DNA of 64,000 nucleotides, taken from Halolactibacillus alkaliphilus (GTDB lineage: Bacteria > Bacillota > Bacilli > Bacillales > Amphibacillaceae). A model generated the notes under the pieces. That model had not been told where the DNA came from, searched no databases, and saw nothing but the letters and a program-made list of their open reading frames with translations. Below are positions 34,177-43,639 of this stretch, piece by piece; the stretch's first letter is position 1; each line of letters starts with the position of its first letter. Both the position numbers and the translations under genes were made by a program. Location of the stretch: the NCBI RefSeq assembly GCF_900115465.1, contig NZ_FOWN01000004.1, forward strand, positions 1 to 64,000. The letters are read 5' to 3'.

Positions 34177-35520
34177 ATGAGTATGGAATCCATTCCGTTA
34201 AAAAAGAATTTAGGGACACTTGATCTCGTTTTATTAGGTTTAGGAGCTGTGATTGGTACGGGGATTTTCGTCGTCACAGGAACAGCGGCTGCAAATTATG
34301 CTGGGCCTGGTTTAATTTTTTCGTTTATTTTAGCTGGCTTTGTTATTTTTTTGATGGGGCTTTGTTATGCTGAGCTTGCAAGTCGTTATCCCGTAGTCGG
34401 TGGACCTTATGCCTATATGTTACAAATTGCTGGCAGACGACTGGCATGGGTTGCTGGTTGGTTTACTATCTGGGAATACTTGCTTGCAAGTGCCTCTGTT
34501 GCATCTGGTTGGTCTGGCTATGTTAATGGTTTTTTGAATGGCATGGGAGTTGGATTACCTTTAGTTTTTCAAGCTTCGTTTAATCCAGAACAAGGTACAT
34601 TTGTGGACCTGATTGCGGTGTCAATGACCTTACTGGTCACGTGGTTAGTGTCATTTGAAGCTAAGAAGGCATTAAGACTTAATAACTTTATGTTTTTTAT
34701 TAAGTTTGGTATTATCACTTTATTTATTGTGGTCGGAATTTTCTTTGTAGAACCGAGCAACTGGCAACCGATGTTTCCATATGGTTTTAATGGTGTTGCA
34801 AGTGGAGCGGCTCTATTATTCTTTGCATTTTTAGGTTTTGACGCCATTAGTATGGCCGCGGAAGAAGTTAAAAACCCGCAAAAAAGTTTGCCGCTTGGAA
34901 TCTTCTTTGCGATAGGCATTTCAGCGCTACTTTATATTTTAGTGACACTTGTTTTAACTGGAATAGTCCCCTTTGGTGAACTTGACGTAAAAGACCCGGT
35001 CGCTTTCGCTTTGCGTTACGTTGATCAGCACGTACTCGCAAGCATTATATCTGTGGGGGCCATTATGACACTTTTAACAGTTCTCATTGCGATGCTTTAT
35101 GGATTAGCAAGACTCCTCTATGCGATGAGTAAAGGTGGATTACTTCCAAGCTATATGAATCATGTAAATAAAACGACAGGTGTCCCAACGAAAGCAACAT
35201 GGACAGCAGGCATTATTACGAGTATTTTTACTGGTTTAGTTCCTTTGCAGCAATTAGCAGAGGTAACAAATATCGTCACATTAATCGTGATGATGATGTT
35301 AGCTATCGGAATTATTGTTATCAGAAAGCGAGAAGGTAACCCGAAAGATGGTAAGTTTTATGTGCCATTCGTTCCAACCCTACCCATTGTAGCAGTCGTC
35401 TTTAGTCTCTATTTAATTTTTCAATTATCACTGTTAACATGGATTTTATTCTTTGTTATTAGTGTGATTGGGTTCATTATTTACTACTATAACGAAAACA
35501 AAGCACGGTTAGATTCATAA
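34177..35520 (+). CDS. Amino acid permease, APC superfamily (YfnA/CAT-like)
   Basis: The 447-residue protein has about 12 membrane helices. Helix 1 holds L-G-L-G-A-V-I-G-T-G-I-F, the APC substrate backbone motif. F-F-A-F-L-G-F-D-A-I-S-M-A-A-E-E-V-K-N-P-Q-K is the conserved helix 6-loop. It imports an amino acid across the cytoplasmic membrane; the specificity cannot be read from sequence. The ATG follows TAAGGGGAG. It is a single-gene unit closed by the terminator at 35567. Confidence 0.9.
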   Translation: MSMESIPLKKNLGTLDLVLLGLGAVIGTGIFVVTGTAAANYAGPGLIFSFILAGFVIFLMGLCYAELASRYPVVGGPYAYMLQIAGRRLAWVAGWFTIWEYLLASASVASGWSGYVNGFLNGMGVGLPLVFQASFNPEQGTFVDLIAVSMTLLVTWLVSFEAKKALRLNNFMFFIKFGIITLFIVVGIFFVEPSNWQPMFPYGFNGVASGAALLFFAFLGFDAISMAAEEVKNPQKSLPLGIFFAIGISALLYILVTLVLTGIVPFGELDVKDPVAFALRYVDQHVLASIISVGAIMTLLTVLIAMLYGLARLLYAMSKGGLLPSYMNHVNKTTGVPTKATWTAGIITSIFTGLVPLQQLAEVTNIVTLIVMMMLAIGIIVIRKREGNPKDGKFYVPFVPTLPIVAVVFSLYLIFQLSLLTWILFFVISVIGFIIYYYNENKARLDS

Positions 35521-35566
35521 TCATTTATTAAATCCCTTCTCAGTAATATAGAGTGTACACCAAAAA

Positions 35567-35623
35567 AAAACGGCACTATTTGCTTGGACTTCTTCATTGA
35601 AGAAAAGCAGATGGTGCCGTTTT
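35567..35623. terminator. Bidirectional terminator
   Basis: AAAACGGCAC and GTGCCGTTTT pair around a branched loop that contains a second small hairpin. It lies between the convergent permease and cyclophilin genes. Confidence 0.8.
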
Positions 35624-35653
35624 TGTGTTTAACTATCGATAATAATGTAGCGC

Positions 35654-36328
35654 TTATTTTTTTAATGGTTCCGGATAATCCACACCTTGGGTATCGACAG
35701 TCACTCGTGTCATTACTTGTTTGATCACTGGGACATCGTCTTTTTTTGTCTCTACAGCAGCAATCTGATCGATGACCTCAATTCCGTCGATGACGCGTCC
35801 AAATGCGGCATAATCACCATCAAGATGGTCACTATCAGCATGCATAATAAAGAATTGTGAACCGGCAGAGTCGGGTGACTGTGAACGTGCCATGGAGATA
35901 ACACCACGTTCATGATTCAATGTATTATCGTACCCATTGGACTTAAACTCACCAGGAATTGAATAATCAGGTCCACCTAATCCATTACCTAAAGGGTCGC
36001 CCCCTTGAATCATAAAGTTCTCAATCACACGGTGGAAGCCGAGTGAATCATAAAAACCACTTTCTACTAGCGAGATAAAATTCGCTACTGTAATTGGGGC
36101 TATATCTGGATACAGTTCTAATACAATTTCCTCTCCAGAATCAAGTTCAATTGTTACTAATGGGGCTTTATCTACTTCTGGAAAATCATCATAAAACCGT
36201 GTTTGTTCTTCTTCAAAGGTCATCTCATCCTTTACACTGTCATTCGATGACGCATTGTTGCTACAAGCGGTAAGCATTAAAAGTGTGATGGTGATTAAAC
36301 TAATAATTACTACGATGTATTTTTTCAT
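35654..36328 (-). CDS. Lipoprotein cyclophilin-type peptidyl-prolyl isomerase
   Basis: The 224-residue protein has a lipoprotein signal ending in L-M-L-T-A-C (Cys about 22). After a short linker, the cyclophilin domain (about 58-218) has F-H-R-V-I-x-x-F-M-I-Q-G-G-D-P, S-M-A-R-S-x-x-P-D-S-A-G-S-Q-F-F-I and A-F-G-R-V-I-D-G. The catalytic Arg and the Q-F-F core are present. It should speed folding of exported proteins outside the membrane. A clear AGGAGG lies upstream (complement TCCTCC near 36337). Confidence 0.92.
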   Translation of the reverse strand: MKKYIVVIISLITITLLMLTACSNNASSNDSVKDEMTFEEEQTRFYDDFPEVDKAPLVTIELDSGEEIVLELYPDIAPITVANFISLVESGFYDSLGFHRVIENFMIQGGDPLGNGLGGPDYSIPGEFKSNGYDNTLNHERGVISMARSQSPDSAGSQFFIMHADSDHLDGDYAAFGRVIDGIEVIDQIAAVETKKDDVPVIKQVMTRVTVDTQGVDYPEPLKK

Positions 36329-36403
36329 TCTTAATTCCTCCTACAAATGTTGTCCTCACACAGTATATCATTAATAAGCTAAAGAAGGAAAGAGGTAGTC
36401 ATT

Positions 36404-37156
36404 ATGCGTATTTTTATTGATCCTGGTCATGGTGGTCATGACCCTGGAGCTGTATATAAAAACTTAAAAGAAAAAGATTTAACGCTTGCGATTGCTAAAA
36501 GAATATCGGCACAACTATATCACCATCCGAAAATTGTCTTATCACTTTCTCGTTCAGTAGATGAGACCGTATCACTGCATCAGCGAGTTGAGAAAGCCCA
36601 TGCATTTAAAGCCGATTTATTCATTTCTATTCATATAAATGCAGGGGGTGGTACAGGATTTGAAAGCTATCGTTATCTTCATACGAGAGAAAAAACAAAA
36701 GGCTATCACGAACGCGTGCATCAAAGTATTATTGCTGAATTAAAAGTCAGAGATCGAGGGATAAAGAAAGGAGACTTTTATGTTTTAAGAAATACGCGTA
36801 TGCCAGCCGTTTTGACGGAATCCTATTTCATTGACCATCCAAATGATTATGCCATGTTGCAAAAGCAACAGACAATAAACAGCATCGCTACGGCACATGT
36901 AAAGGGGATAACGTCACTCCTAGATAAAAAAACGACACCGTCGAGTGTTATATGTGGTTCATTTAAAAATAGGGATAAAGCAGAAAAACGACAAGCACTG
37001 TTAAAATCCCATGGTTTTGAAACCACGCTTACTCTGATGACCATGGGCATGAATCGTTATTATAGAGTAAACGTCCACTCAGCACTTACCTGTGCCCAGG
37101 TGCAAGCGAGACTTCGACTTCTTGGATTAGCAAGTTTTAGTGTAAAAAATAACTAA
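36404..37156 (+). CDS. N-acetylmuramoyl-L-alanine amidase with C-terminal SPOR domain (CwlC-like)
   Basis: The 250-residue protein has an Amidase_3 domain (about 1-172): I-D-P-G-H-G-G-H with zinc His9, Glu23, S-I-H-I-N with another zinc His, and V-L-T-E-S-Y-F with the catalytic Glu. A SPOR-like peptidoglycan-binding domain follows (about 180-250). No signal peptide is present. This is the layout of Bacillus CwlC, made in the mother cell and used for its lysis at the end of sporulation, which is the best evidence here for a spore-forming lineage. AGAAGGAAAGAGG precedes the ATG. Confidence 0.85.
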   Translation: MRIFIDPGHGGHDPGAVYKNLKEKDLTLAIAKRISAQLYHHPKIVLSLSRSVDETVSLHQRVEKAHAFKADLFISIHINAGGGTGFESYRYLHTREKTKGYHERVHQSIIAELKVRDRGIKKGDFYVLRNTRMPAVLTESYFIDHPNDYAMLQKQQTINSIATAHVKGITSLLDKKTTPSSVICGSFKNRDKAEKRQALLKSHGFETTLTLMTMGMNRYYRVNVHSALTCAQVQARLRLLGLASFSVKNN

Positions 37157-37158
37157 GA

Positions 37159-37200
37159 AAAAAACGTGGCGGTTGTTTTTTATTCAACCCCACGTTTTTG
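37159..37200. terminator. Bidirectional terminator between the amidase gene and lexA
   Basis: AAAACGTGGCGGTTG and CAACCCCACGTTTTT pair with one mismatch; both flanks are A/T-rich. Confidence 0.85.
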
Positions 37201-37251
37201 TATTATGATACTTTTTGCCCTTTTATAAACAATACGTGTTAAAAACAGACG

Positions 37252-37875
37252 TTAATTCATATGTCGATAGAGTCCAACAAGCTTACCTAAAACAGTGATG
37301 TTACTGTAGATAAGAGGTTCCATGTTGGAGTTTTCTGGTTGGAGACGTATGTGATCTTTTTCTTTGAAGAAACGTTTCACCGTGGCTTCACCATCATCTG
37401 TTAATGCAACAATGATATCGCCGTTATTGGCTGTATTTTGTTGTCTAACAATCACAACGTCACGATTATGGATACCCGCCTCAATCATACTGTCACCCTC
37501 TATTGTTAAGGCAAAAGTATCCGCTTGTTGGCTCATTAAGTATGAAGGAACTGGAATGTATTCATCAATGTTCTCCAACGCGGTTATAGGAAGACCAGCC
37601 GTTACCTTACCAATATGAGGTGCATAAGCGACTTCGCTTTTCATTTTCGGATTTAAATCCGTACCATCTATAATCTCAATTGTACGTGGTTTAGTTGGAT
37701 CACGTCTGATATAACCTTTTTTCTCCATGCGCGCAAGGTGTCCATGCGTCGTTGATGTAGAAGATAGCCCAACTGCTTCTCCAATTTCTCGGACAGAAGG
37801 GGGATAATTTTTTGTCGCTTGATAATGTTTAATATAATTCAAAATAGCTTCTTGCCTTTTTGATAGGGTTTCCAC
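37252..37875 (-). CDS. lexA: LexA repressor
   Basis: I choose the GTG at 37875 (207 residues) because GGAGGG lies seven bases upstream, inside the longer TTG frame. The winged helix (1-65) has [11 protein letters not shown] and the recognition region [10 protein letters not shown]. The self-cleavage site Ala93-Gly94 lies in V-T-A-G-L-P. The catalytic dyad is Ser129 (G-D-S-M) and Lys167 (A-T-V-K-R). It represses DNA-damage genes until RecA filaments trigger cleavage. An SOS-like box overlaps its own -35 element, indicating autoregulation. Confidence 0.95.
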   Translation of the reverse strand: METLSKRQEAILNYIKHYQATKNYPPSVREIGEAVGLSSTSTTHGHLARMEKKGYIRRDPTKPRTIEIIDGTDLNPKMKSEVAYAPHIGKVTAGLPITALENIDEYIPVPSYLMSQQADTFALTIEGDSMIEAGIHNRDVVIVRQQNTANNGDIIVALTDDGEATVKRFFKEKDHIRLQPENSNMEPLIYSNITVLGKLVGLYRHMN

Positions 37876-37904
37876 ATTAAATCCCTCCAATCAATTTTAA
37901 ATAA

Positions 37905-37934
37905 AGTATACCATAATAACAAAGTTGAAATCAA
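37905..37934 (-). promoter_or_regulatory. lexA promoter
   Basis: On the minus strand, TTGATT (37934-37929) and TATACT (37910-37905) are 18 bases apart, upstream of the GTG start. Confidence 0.65.
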
Positions 37935-37945
37935 ACGTTTGTTCG
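37932..37945. promoter_or_regulatory. SOS-like (LexA) box 1
   Basis: CAAACGTTTGTTCG differs little from the Bacillus consensus CGAACRNRYGTTCG and overlaps the lexA -35 element. Confidence 0.65.
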
Positions 37946-37953
37946 AAAAAGGA

Positions 37954-37982
37954 TTGACATGAATGAACAAGTTTTCTAAACT
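37954..37982 (+). promoter_or_regulatory. Promoter of the YneB-like gene with a second SOS-like box
   Basis: TTGACA (37954-37959) and TAAACT (37977-37982) are 17 bases apart. TGAACAAGTTTTCT (37964-37977) in the spacer resembles a LexA box, so the downstream operon may be DNA-damage inducible. Confidence 0.55.
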
Positions 37983-37984
37983 AA

Positions 37985-38683
<699 letters not shown>

Positions 38684-38723
38684 TAGGTAAGAAACAAATC
38701 AATCAAAGTAGGGAGATTCAACC

Positions 38724-38948
38724 ATGCTGTCACAAGACAAGTTAAATCGTATCAATGTTCTAGCCAACAAAGCGAAAGCTGAAGGTTTATCCAGTGAAGA
38801 AAAGGAAGAACAGCAAGCGCTGCGAGAAGCCTATTTAAAAAACGTAAGAAAATCCTTTAAAAACCAATTTAAAGGGATGAAAATTGTTGATCCTAACGGG
38901 GAAGATGTGACACCCCAAAAAATTAAGGATTTACGGTCAAAAAATTAA
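38724..38948 (+). CDS. ynzC: DUF896 protein (YnzC)
   Basis: The 74-residue protein carries the complete DUF896 pattern: R-I-N-x-L-A-x-K-A-K-x-x-G-L-S-x-E-E-K-x-E-Q-x-x-L-R-E-A-Y-L-K-x-x-R, then F-K-x-Q-F-K-G-M-K-I-V-D-P-x-G-E-D-V-T-P-x-K. It is a small cytoplasmic protein, two helices plus a tail, of unknown function and SOS-linked location in Bacillus. AGGGAG precedes the ATG, and it lies 40 bases after yneB, probably in the same operon. Confidence 0.93.
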   Translation: MLSQDKLNRINVLANKAKAEGLSSEEKEEQQALREAYLKNVRKSFKNQFKGMKIVDPNGEDVTPQKIKDLRSKN

Positions 38949-39062
38949 GATTATTCATTAAAATGTACAATTATGTCTTGTGTAAATAGCGTTTTCATTA
39001 TAGGATATTAATTGTACGTACATATCAACTTATGTATGAATCCAGAAAGGGGTTAATCACGT

Positions 39063-41060
39063 ATGACAAATCAAATACAACAAACATCAATTAATGCGAT
39101 TCGGACGCTTTCTATTGATGCAATCCAAAAGGCCAACTCAGGGCACCCAGGGTTACCAATGGGAGCGGCACCAATGGCGTATACTTTATGGACAGAGTTT
39201 ATGAATCAAAACCCTAAACATTCAAAATGGTTCGATCGTGACCGTTTTGTACTATCAGCAGGGCATGGTTCAATGTTACTTTACTCACTGCTACATTTAT
39301 CAGGTTTCAACCTAAGCATTGACGACCTTAAAAACTTCCGTCAACTAGGTTCACATACACCTGGACACCCTGAAGTAACAGATACTGATGGCGTTGAAGC
39401 AACAACAGGTCCACTTGGACAAGGGATTGCGATGACAGTTGGTATGGCGATGGCAGAAGCGCATTTAGCTGCTAAATACAATAAAGAGAATTTTAATATC
39501 GTTGATCACTATAGCTATGCACTTGTAGGTGATGGTGATTTAATGGAAGGTATTTCTCATGAAGCTGCGTCACTTGCTGGACACTTAGGTTTAGGTAAAT
39601 TAATCGTTCTTTACGATTCAAATGATATTTCACTCGATGGTGATCTAGATAAATCATTCTCAGAATCAGTTGAAAAACGCTTTGAATCTTACAATTGGCA
39701 AGTTATCCGTGTCGATGATGGCACGGATGTTGAAGCAATTAAAGCAGCCATCAAAGAAGCGCAGGCAAACACAACGCAACCAACAATGATTGAAATCAAA
39801 ACAGTGATTGGTTTCGGTTCGCCTAACAAACAAGGTAAGAGTGATGCGCACGGTGCGCCACTTGGAGATGATGAAATCAAGCTTGTTCGTGAAAACTACG
39901 GATGGACACATGCTCCATTTGAAGTACCTGAAGAAGTTTATGCTGACTTTAAAGAAAAAGTAGCTACACGTGGTGCTGAAGCAGAAGAAAAATGGAATAA
40001 ATTATTTGCTGATTATAAAGCGGCTTATCCTCAACTTGCAGAGGAGTTTAAGCTGGCAATGAATAACGAATTACCTGAAGGTTGGGCTGATACATTACCA
40101 ACATTCACGCCTGGTGAAGATACACTAGCTACACGTGCTTCTAGTGGCAAATTAGTCAATGCGATTTCTAAAGCAGTTCCATCACTTTTCGGTGGTAGTG
40201 CTGACCTTGCAGGATCTAATAAAACACGTATGGATGATGAAGAAGACTTTGATAAAACGAACTATAAGGGCCGTAACATTTGGTTTGGTGTTCGTGAGTT
40301 CGCCATGGCTGCTGCTCTTAACGGTATGGCGCTTCACGGTGGTTTAAAAGTGTACGGCGGGACATTTTTTGTCTTTAGTGACTACTTACGCCCAGCTGTT
40401 CGTCTTTCTGCCATTCAAAAATTACCGGTTACCTACGTGTTAACACACGACTCAATCGCCGTAGGTGAAGACGGTCCGACTCACGAACCAGTCGAACAAT
40501 TAGCTGCATTTAGAGCAATGCCTGGTATTTCTGTGTTACGTCCAGCTGATGGAAATGAAGTTAACGCCGCATGGCGCTTAGCGATGGAGTCAACTGATAC
40601 GCCATCACTTCTTGTATTAACGCGTCAAGACTTACCAACATTACCTGGCACAAATTATGAAGGCGTCAAAAAAGGCGGTTATATCGTCAGTCCAGCTGAA
40701 AAAGCAGTGGCAGATGGTATCTTGATCGCTGCTGGGTCTGAAGTTCAACTTGCTGTTCGCGCTCAAGCAGAACTTAAAGCTAAAGGTCATGACGTAAGCG
40801 TTGTAAGTATGCCTGCTTGGGATCGTTTTGAACAACAAGATCAAGCATATAAGGATGCTGTATTACCTAAAGATGTGAAAAAACGTCTTGCGATTGAAAT
40901 GGGCTCTTCACTTGGATGGGACCGTTATGCAGGAGACGAAGGTGATATCTTAGGAATCGATACATTTGGTGCTTCGGGTGAAGGTAATCAGATTATGGAA
41001 CACTTCGGTTTCACTGTAGAAAACGTTGTCGCACGTTTTGAAGCTGTAGCAAATAAATAA
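39063..41060 (+). CDS. tkt: Transketolase
   Basis: The 665-residue protein has S-G-H-P-G-L-P-M-G in the N-terminus, the thiamine diphosphate/metal motif [19 protein letters not shown] and [11 protein letters not shown]. The pyrimidine domain has the [17 protein letters not shown] and [16 protein letters not shown] blocks. It transfers two-carbon units in the pentose phosphate pathway. GAAAGGGG precedes the ATG. The synteny with ynzC and yneF is that of Bacillus. Confidence 0.97.
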   Translation: MTNQIQQTSINAIRTLSIDAIQKANSGHPGLPMGAAPMAYTLWTEFMNQNPKHSKWFDRDRFVLSAGHGSMLLYSLLHLSGFNLSIDDLKNFRQLGSHTPGHPEVTDTDGVEATTGPLGQGIAMTVGMAMAEAHLAAKYNKENFNIVDHYSYALVGDGDLMEGISHEAASLAGHLGLGKLIVLYDSNDISLDGDLDKSFSESVEKRFESYNWQVIRVDDGTDVEAIKAAIKEAQANTTQPTMIEIKTVIGFGSPNKQGKSDAHGAPLGDDEIKLVRENYGWTHAPFEVPEEVYADFKEKVATRGAEAEEKWNKLFADYKAAYPQLAEEFKLAMNNELPEGWADTLPTFTPGEDTLATRASSGKLVNAISKAVPSLFGGSADLAGSNKTRMDDEEDFDKTNYKGRNIWFGVREFAMAAALNGMALHGGLKVYGGTFFVFSDYLRPAVRLSAIQKLPVTYVLTHDSIAVGEDGPTHEPVEQLAAFRAMPGISVLRPADGNEVNAAWRLAMESTDTPSLLVLTRQDLPTLPGTNYEGVKKGGYIVSPAEKAVADGILIAAGSEVQLAVRAQAELKAKGHDVSVVSMPAWDRFEQQDQAYKDAVLPKDVKKRLAIEMGSSLGWDRYAGDEGDILGIDTFGASGEGNQIMEHFGFTVENVVARFEAVANK

Positions 41061-41100
41061 TCGTTTTTGTTAAAAAGACAGAAGCTCTGATTAGACGATG

Positions 41101-41140
41101 AGCAGAGCCCCGGTACTTTTACCGCGGCTCTGCTTTTTTG
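41101..41140 (+). terminator. Terminator after tkt
   Basis: AGCAGAGCCCCGGTA and TACCGCGGCTCTGCT form a stem with one mismatch, followed by TTTTTT. The remaining gap to 41419 has no supported gene; sirA (yneE), expected here in Bacillus, is absent. Confidence 0.9.
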
Positions 41141-41419
41141 TTGTAGGATAGGAAAGTATAAATTTTTTGTTGACATATCCATGGTTACAGGGTTGAAATT
41201 CATTACAGACAAGAGTCAAGTTAATGTTATGGCACATGAAGAAAATATACCTGTTCAAATGCATATTTTAAAAACCATATTCAGTGATCTTTGGTCTAGG
41301 TTTCTTATTGATTAATGCACAACTACTTAATCACCTATTGAGTTTACTTGTTACTATTGTAATATCTCGTAATATTTAATATACTAAGTAAGAAATGATT
41401 TGAAGGAGGAAGTTGAATT

Positions 41420-41650
41420 ATGACATTAGGGATCGGTTGGGTTATCCTCATCGCTATTCTTGCGCTTGTTGCAGGGGCTGCACTTGGCTTTTTCATCGCA
41501 AGAAAATATATGATGGATTACCTTAAGAAAAATCCACCAATTAATGAGCAAATGCTCCGTACACTTATGATGCAAATGGGTCAAAAGCCGTCGCAAAAAA
41601 AGATCAATCAAATGATGCGCGCTATGAATAATCAAAACCCAGGTAAATAG
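41420..41650 (+). CDS. yneF: UPF0154 membrane protein YneF
   Basis: The 76-residue protein has one N-terminal membrane helix (about 5-27) followed by R-K-Y-M[38 protein letters not shown], the whole UPF0154 signature. It is a small single-pass membrane protein of unknown role, common in Bacillales and lactic acid bacteria. AAGGAGGAAG lies before the ATG. Confidence 0.95.
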   Translation: MTLGIGWVILIAILALVAGAALGFFIARKYMMDYLKKNPPINEQMLRTLMMQMGQKPSQKKINQMMRAMNNQNPGK

Positions 41651-41755
41651 CTTCATATCAACGTTTCTAGCGCTTTAAGTAATGAATAGATTTTTTGTGA
41701 TCTGTTCTGCTTAATTTTTCTTGGAAACGCATTTTAGAGCAAATTCACAAAAAAC

Positions 41756-41804
41756 AAGTCATCTTTTCTGATAGAAACTTAATCAGAGGGGATGACTTTT
41801 TTGT
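41756..41804 (+). terminator. Terminator after yneF
   Basis: AAGTCATCTTTTCTGAT and ATCAGAGGGGATGACTT pair along 17 positions, three of them G-T in DNA terms, followed by TTTTTG. The rest of the gap up to 42358 has no supported gene, only small A/T-rich hairpins. Confidence 0.85.
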
Positions 41805-42358
41805 TGAGAAAAATCTAGTAGATATCTATACATTATCTAGATTACTCGGTCGTTGAAGCGATAAAGTCATCGCCTTTGATGAATTTAAACAAAAAATAGG
41901 ATGATTTCACTAACATAAATCATTTGTCAAAAGATAATCTTTCACACATGCTTTAAACACGTTCTATAAGCTCAAATAAAGCTCATAGAAGCGTTTTAAG
42001 CATCCAATGAAGCGGCTCGATGTGTCCATTCGCATGGCATCCCCTTCCTCAAACATTCGTTAGAATGTTAGGTGGGGGTAGTTCAATACCTAACTTAAAA
42101 CCATTCTAGGAAATAGTCTTTTCCATCATGGTGTAGATTTTGAAGCAGCCTTATAGTTTTTTATGGAGAAAATCACTATATCATACTTACCTATAAGTCA
42201 TTCGACAAAACCACAGTCAAAAGTCACTATCTACCTAAGTTAGTTATGACTATCCTCGTATTTTTAGATTATATAAGGAAAAAAATGAAAGAAGACGTAT
42301 AATAATACATGTATTATGCTATGATATGTGTGAATCTAATAAATGGAAGGTGACAAAA

Positions 42359-43486
42359 TTGTCTATTAAGTCTTGGTGTTTAACGTTATTAAATCAACAC
42401 ATGTTTGACGTTTTCCAAAAAGCCGATACGAACAATTTTAATTTATATCATTTGCCAGAATGGATAACAGAACAAATGGAAAGATACGGATTCGATTTTT
42501 ATATCGTTATAGATCAAACGGGTATCATTAGATACAAATCTACTTCATCAGCAATTTACTTACCTAAACACTCTTTAGAGGCTACTTATATATTTCAAAT
42601 CTTACACCACGACTCATACTCCGTTATTGAAAATTACCTAGATAATCATTTAACACAAGATATAGTTTCAGGAGAGAAAGTGAAAATTAAGTCAATGGCG
42701 TCCATTAGTGCGGAAGTGCGCTCCTTTTGATTAAATCGTCTGAATGGTATACATTTGCTTAGCTTTCGTTCTATTCCTTTGGATAATAACCATACACATT
42801 TAACACGCCATGCGGAACGATTAATCAGTTTGGGGGAAATGTCTGCTGGACTAGTTCATGAATTCAAAAATCCCATTACATCACTGAGAGGCTTTATTGA
42901 ACTGATTCGAGCGGGAGTAGCATATGAAGAAGAGTACTACCAAGTAATTGGAGATGAATTAAATCGAATGGAAAGATTAACACATGAATTACTTTCCTTT
43001 GCTAAGCCCCAGCATCAGGATTGGGAGCTTATGACAATCAATAGTATTTGCCAAGATATGGCCATTCTTTTCAGACAACAATTACTCACACATAAAATTC
43101 ATCTTAATGTAGATTTAACTGATAACCTTCACTTTTTAGGTAACCGTTGTCAAATCAAACAAGTCTTTATAAATTTAATAAAAAATGCAATAGAGGCCAT
43201 TGAAGAAGAGGGAAGTATATATATTACCGGCATACATGATACACGTGAGCTCCATGTAACGATTAAAGACACGGGTCCCGGTATCCCGCACATACAATTG
43301 TCTAATATTATGGAGGCTTTTTTTACGACTAAACAGTCGGGGACGGGTCTTGGTCTTAATATGTCTAAAAAAATTGTGGAAGACCATCACGGTAAATTAA
43401 TAGCGACATCTAAGTTAAATGAAGGCACCATGTTCACCTTGAGTTTACCTTATCCAGATATTCAAACGTTAGGTCAAATCAGTTAA
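42359..43486 (+). pseudogene. Sporulation-kinase-type sensor histidine kinase, broken by an in-frame TGA
   Basis: The frame starts at a TTG at 42359 with GGAAGGTG upstream and runs to 43486, with one TGA at 42728-42730 and no frameshift. Before the stop is a PAS-like sensor region (F-D-F-Y-I-V-I-D-Q-T-G-I-I-R-Y). After it come the rest of the linker, the H-box V-H-E-F-K-N-P-I-T (KinA-type), the N-box I-N-L-I-K-N-A-I-E-A-I, D-T-G-P-G-I-P and G-T-G-L-G-L-N. A CGA-to-TGA change would explain it. A TTG at 42755 might restart a 243-residue kinase core without sensor. In spore formers such kinases feed the Spo0A phosphorelay. Confidence 0.75.
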
Positions 43487-43531
43487 TAATGCCCCCAACA
43501 AGCATCTCTTTGAAAAATATTGTCGAAATAT

Positions 43532-43560
43532 TTTACATATTTACGTTTTTACTTTACAAT
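43532..43560 (+). promoter_or_regulatory. Promoter of acnA
   Basis: TTTACA (43532-43537) and TACAAT (43555-43560) are 17 bases apart, 80 bases before the GTG start. Confidence 0.5.
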
Positions 43561-43571
43561 AGTAAAGTAAA
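43548..43571. promoter_or_regulatory. Perfect inverted repeat over the acnA promoter
   Basis: TTTACTTTAC and GTAAAGTAAA (10 bases each) flank AATA and overlap the -10 box. In Bacillus, citB is repressed by CcpC and others through dyad sites; the regulator here is not known. Confidence 0.65.
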
Positions 43572-43639
43572 TAGCCGTGTCTTTTTATGTAGATGCGCGT
43601 TACCCTAGGAATAGAACGACATAGGAGGGATCAGATTAA

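Noticed and set aside
41181-41315. Short ATG frame between tkt and yneF
   Set aside because: About 44 codons, no ribosome site, and no likeness to SirA.
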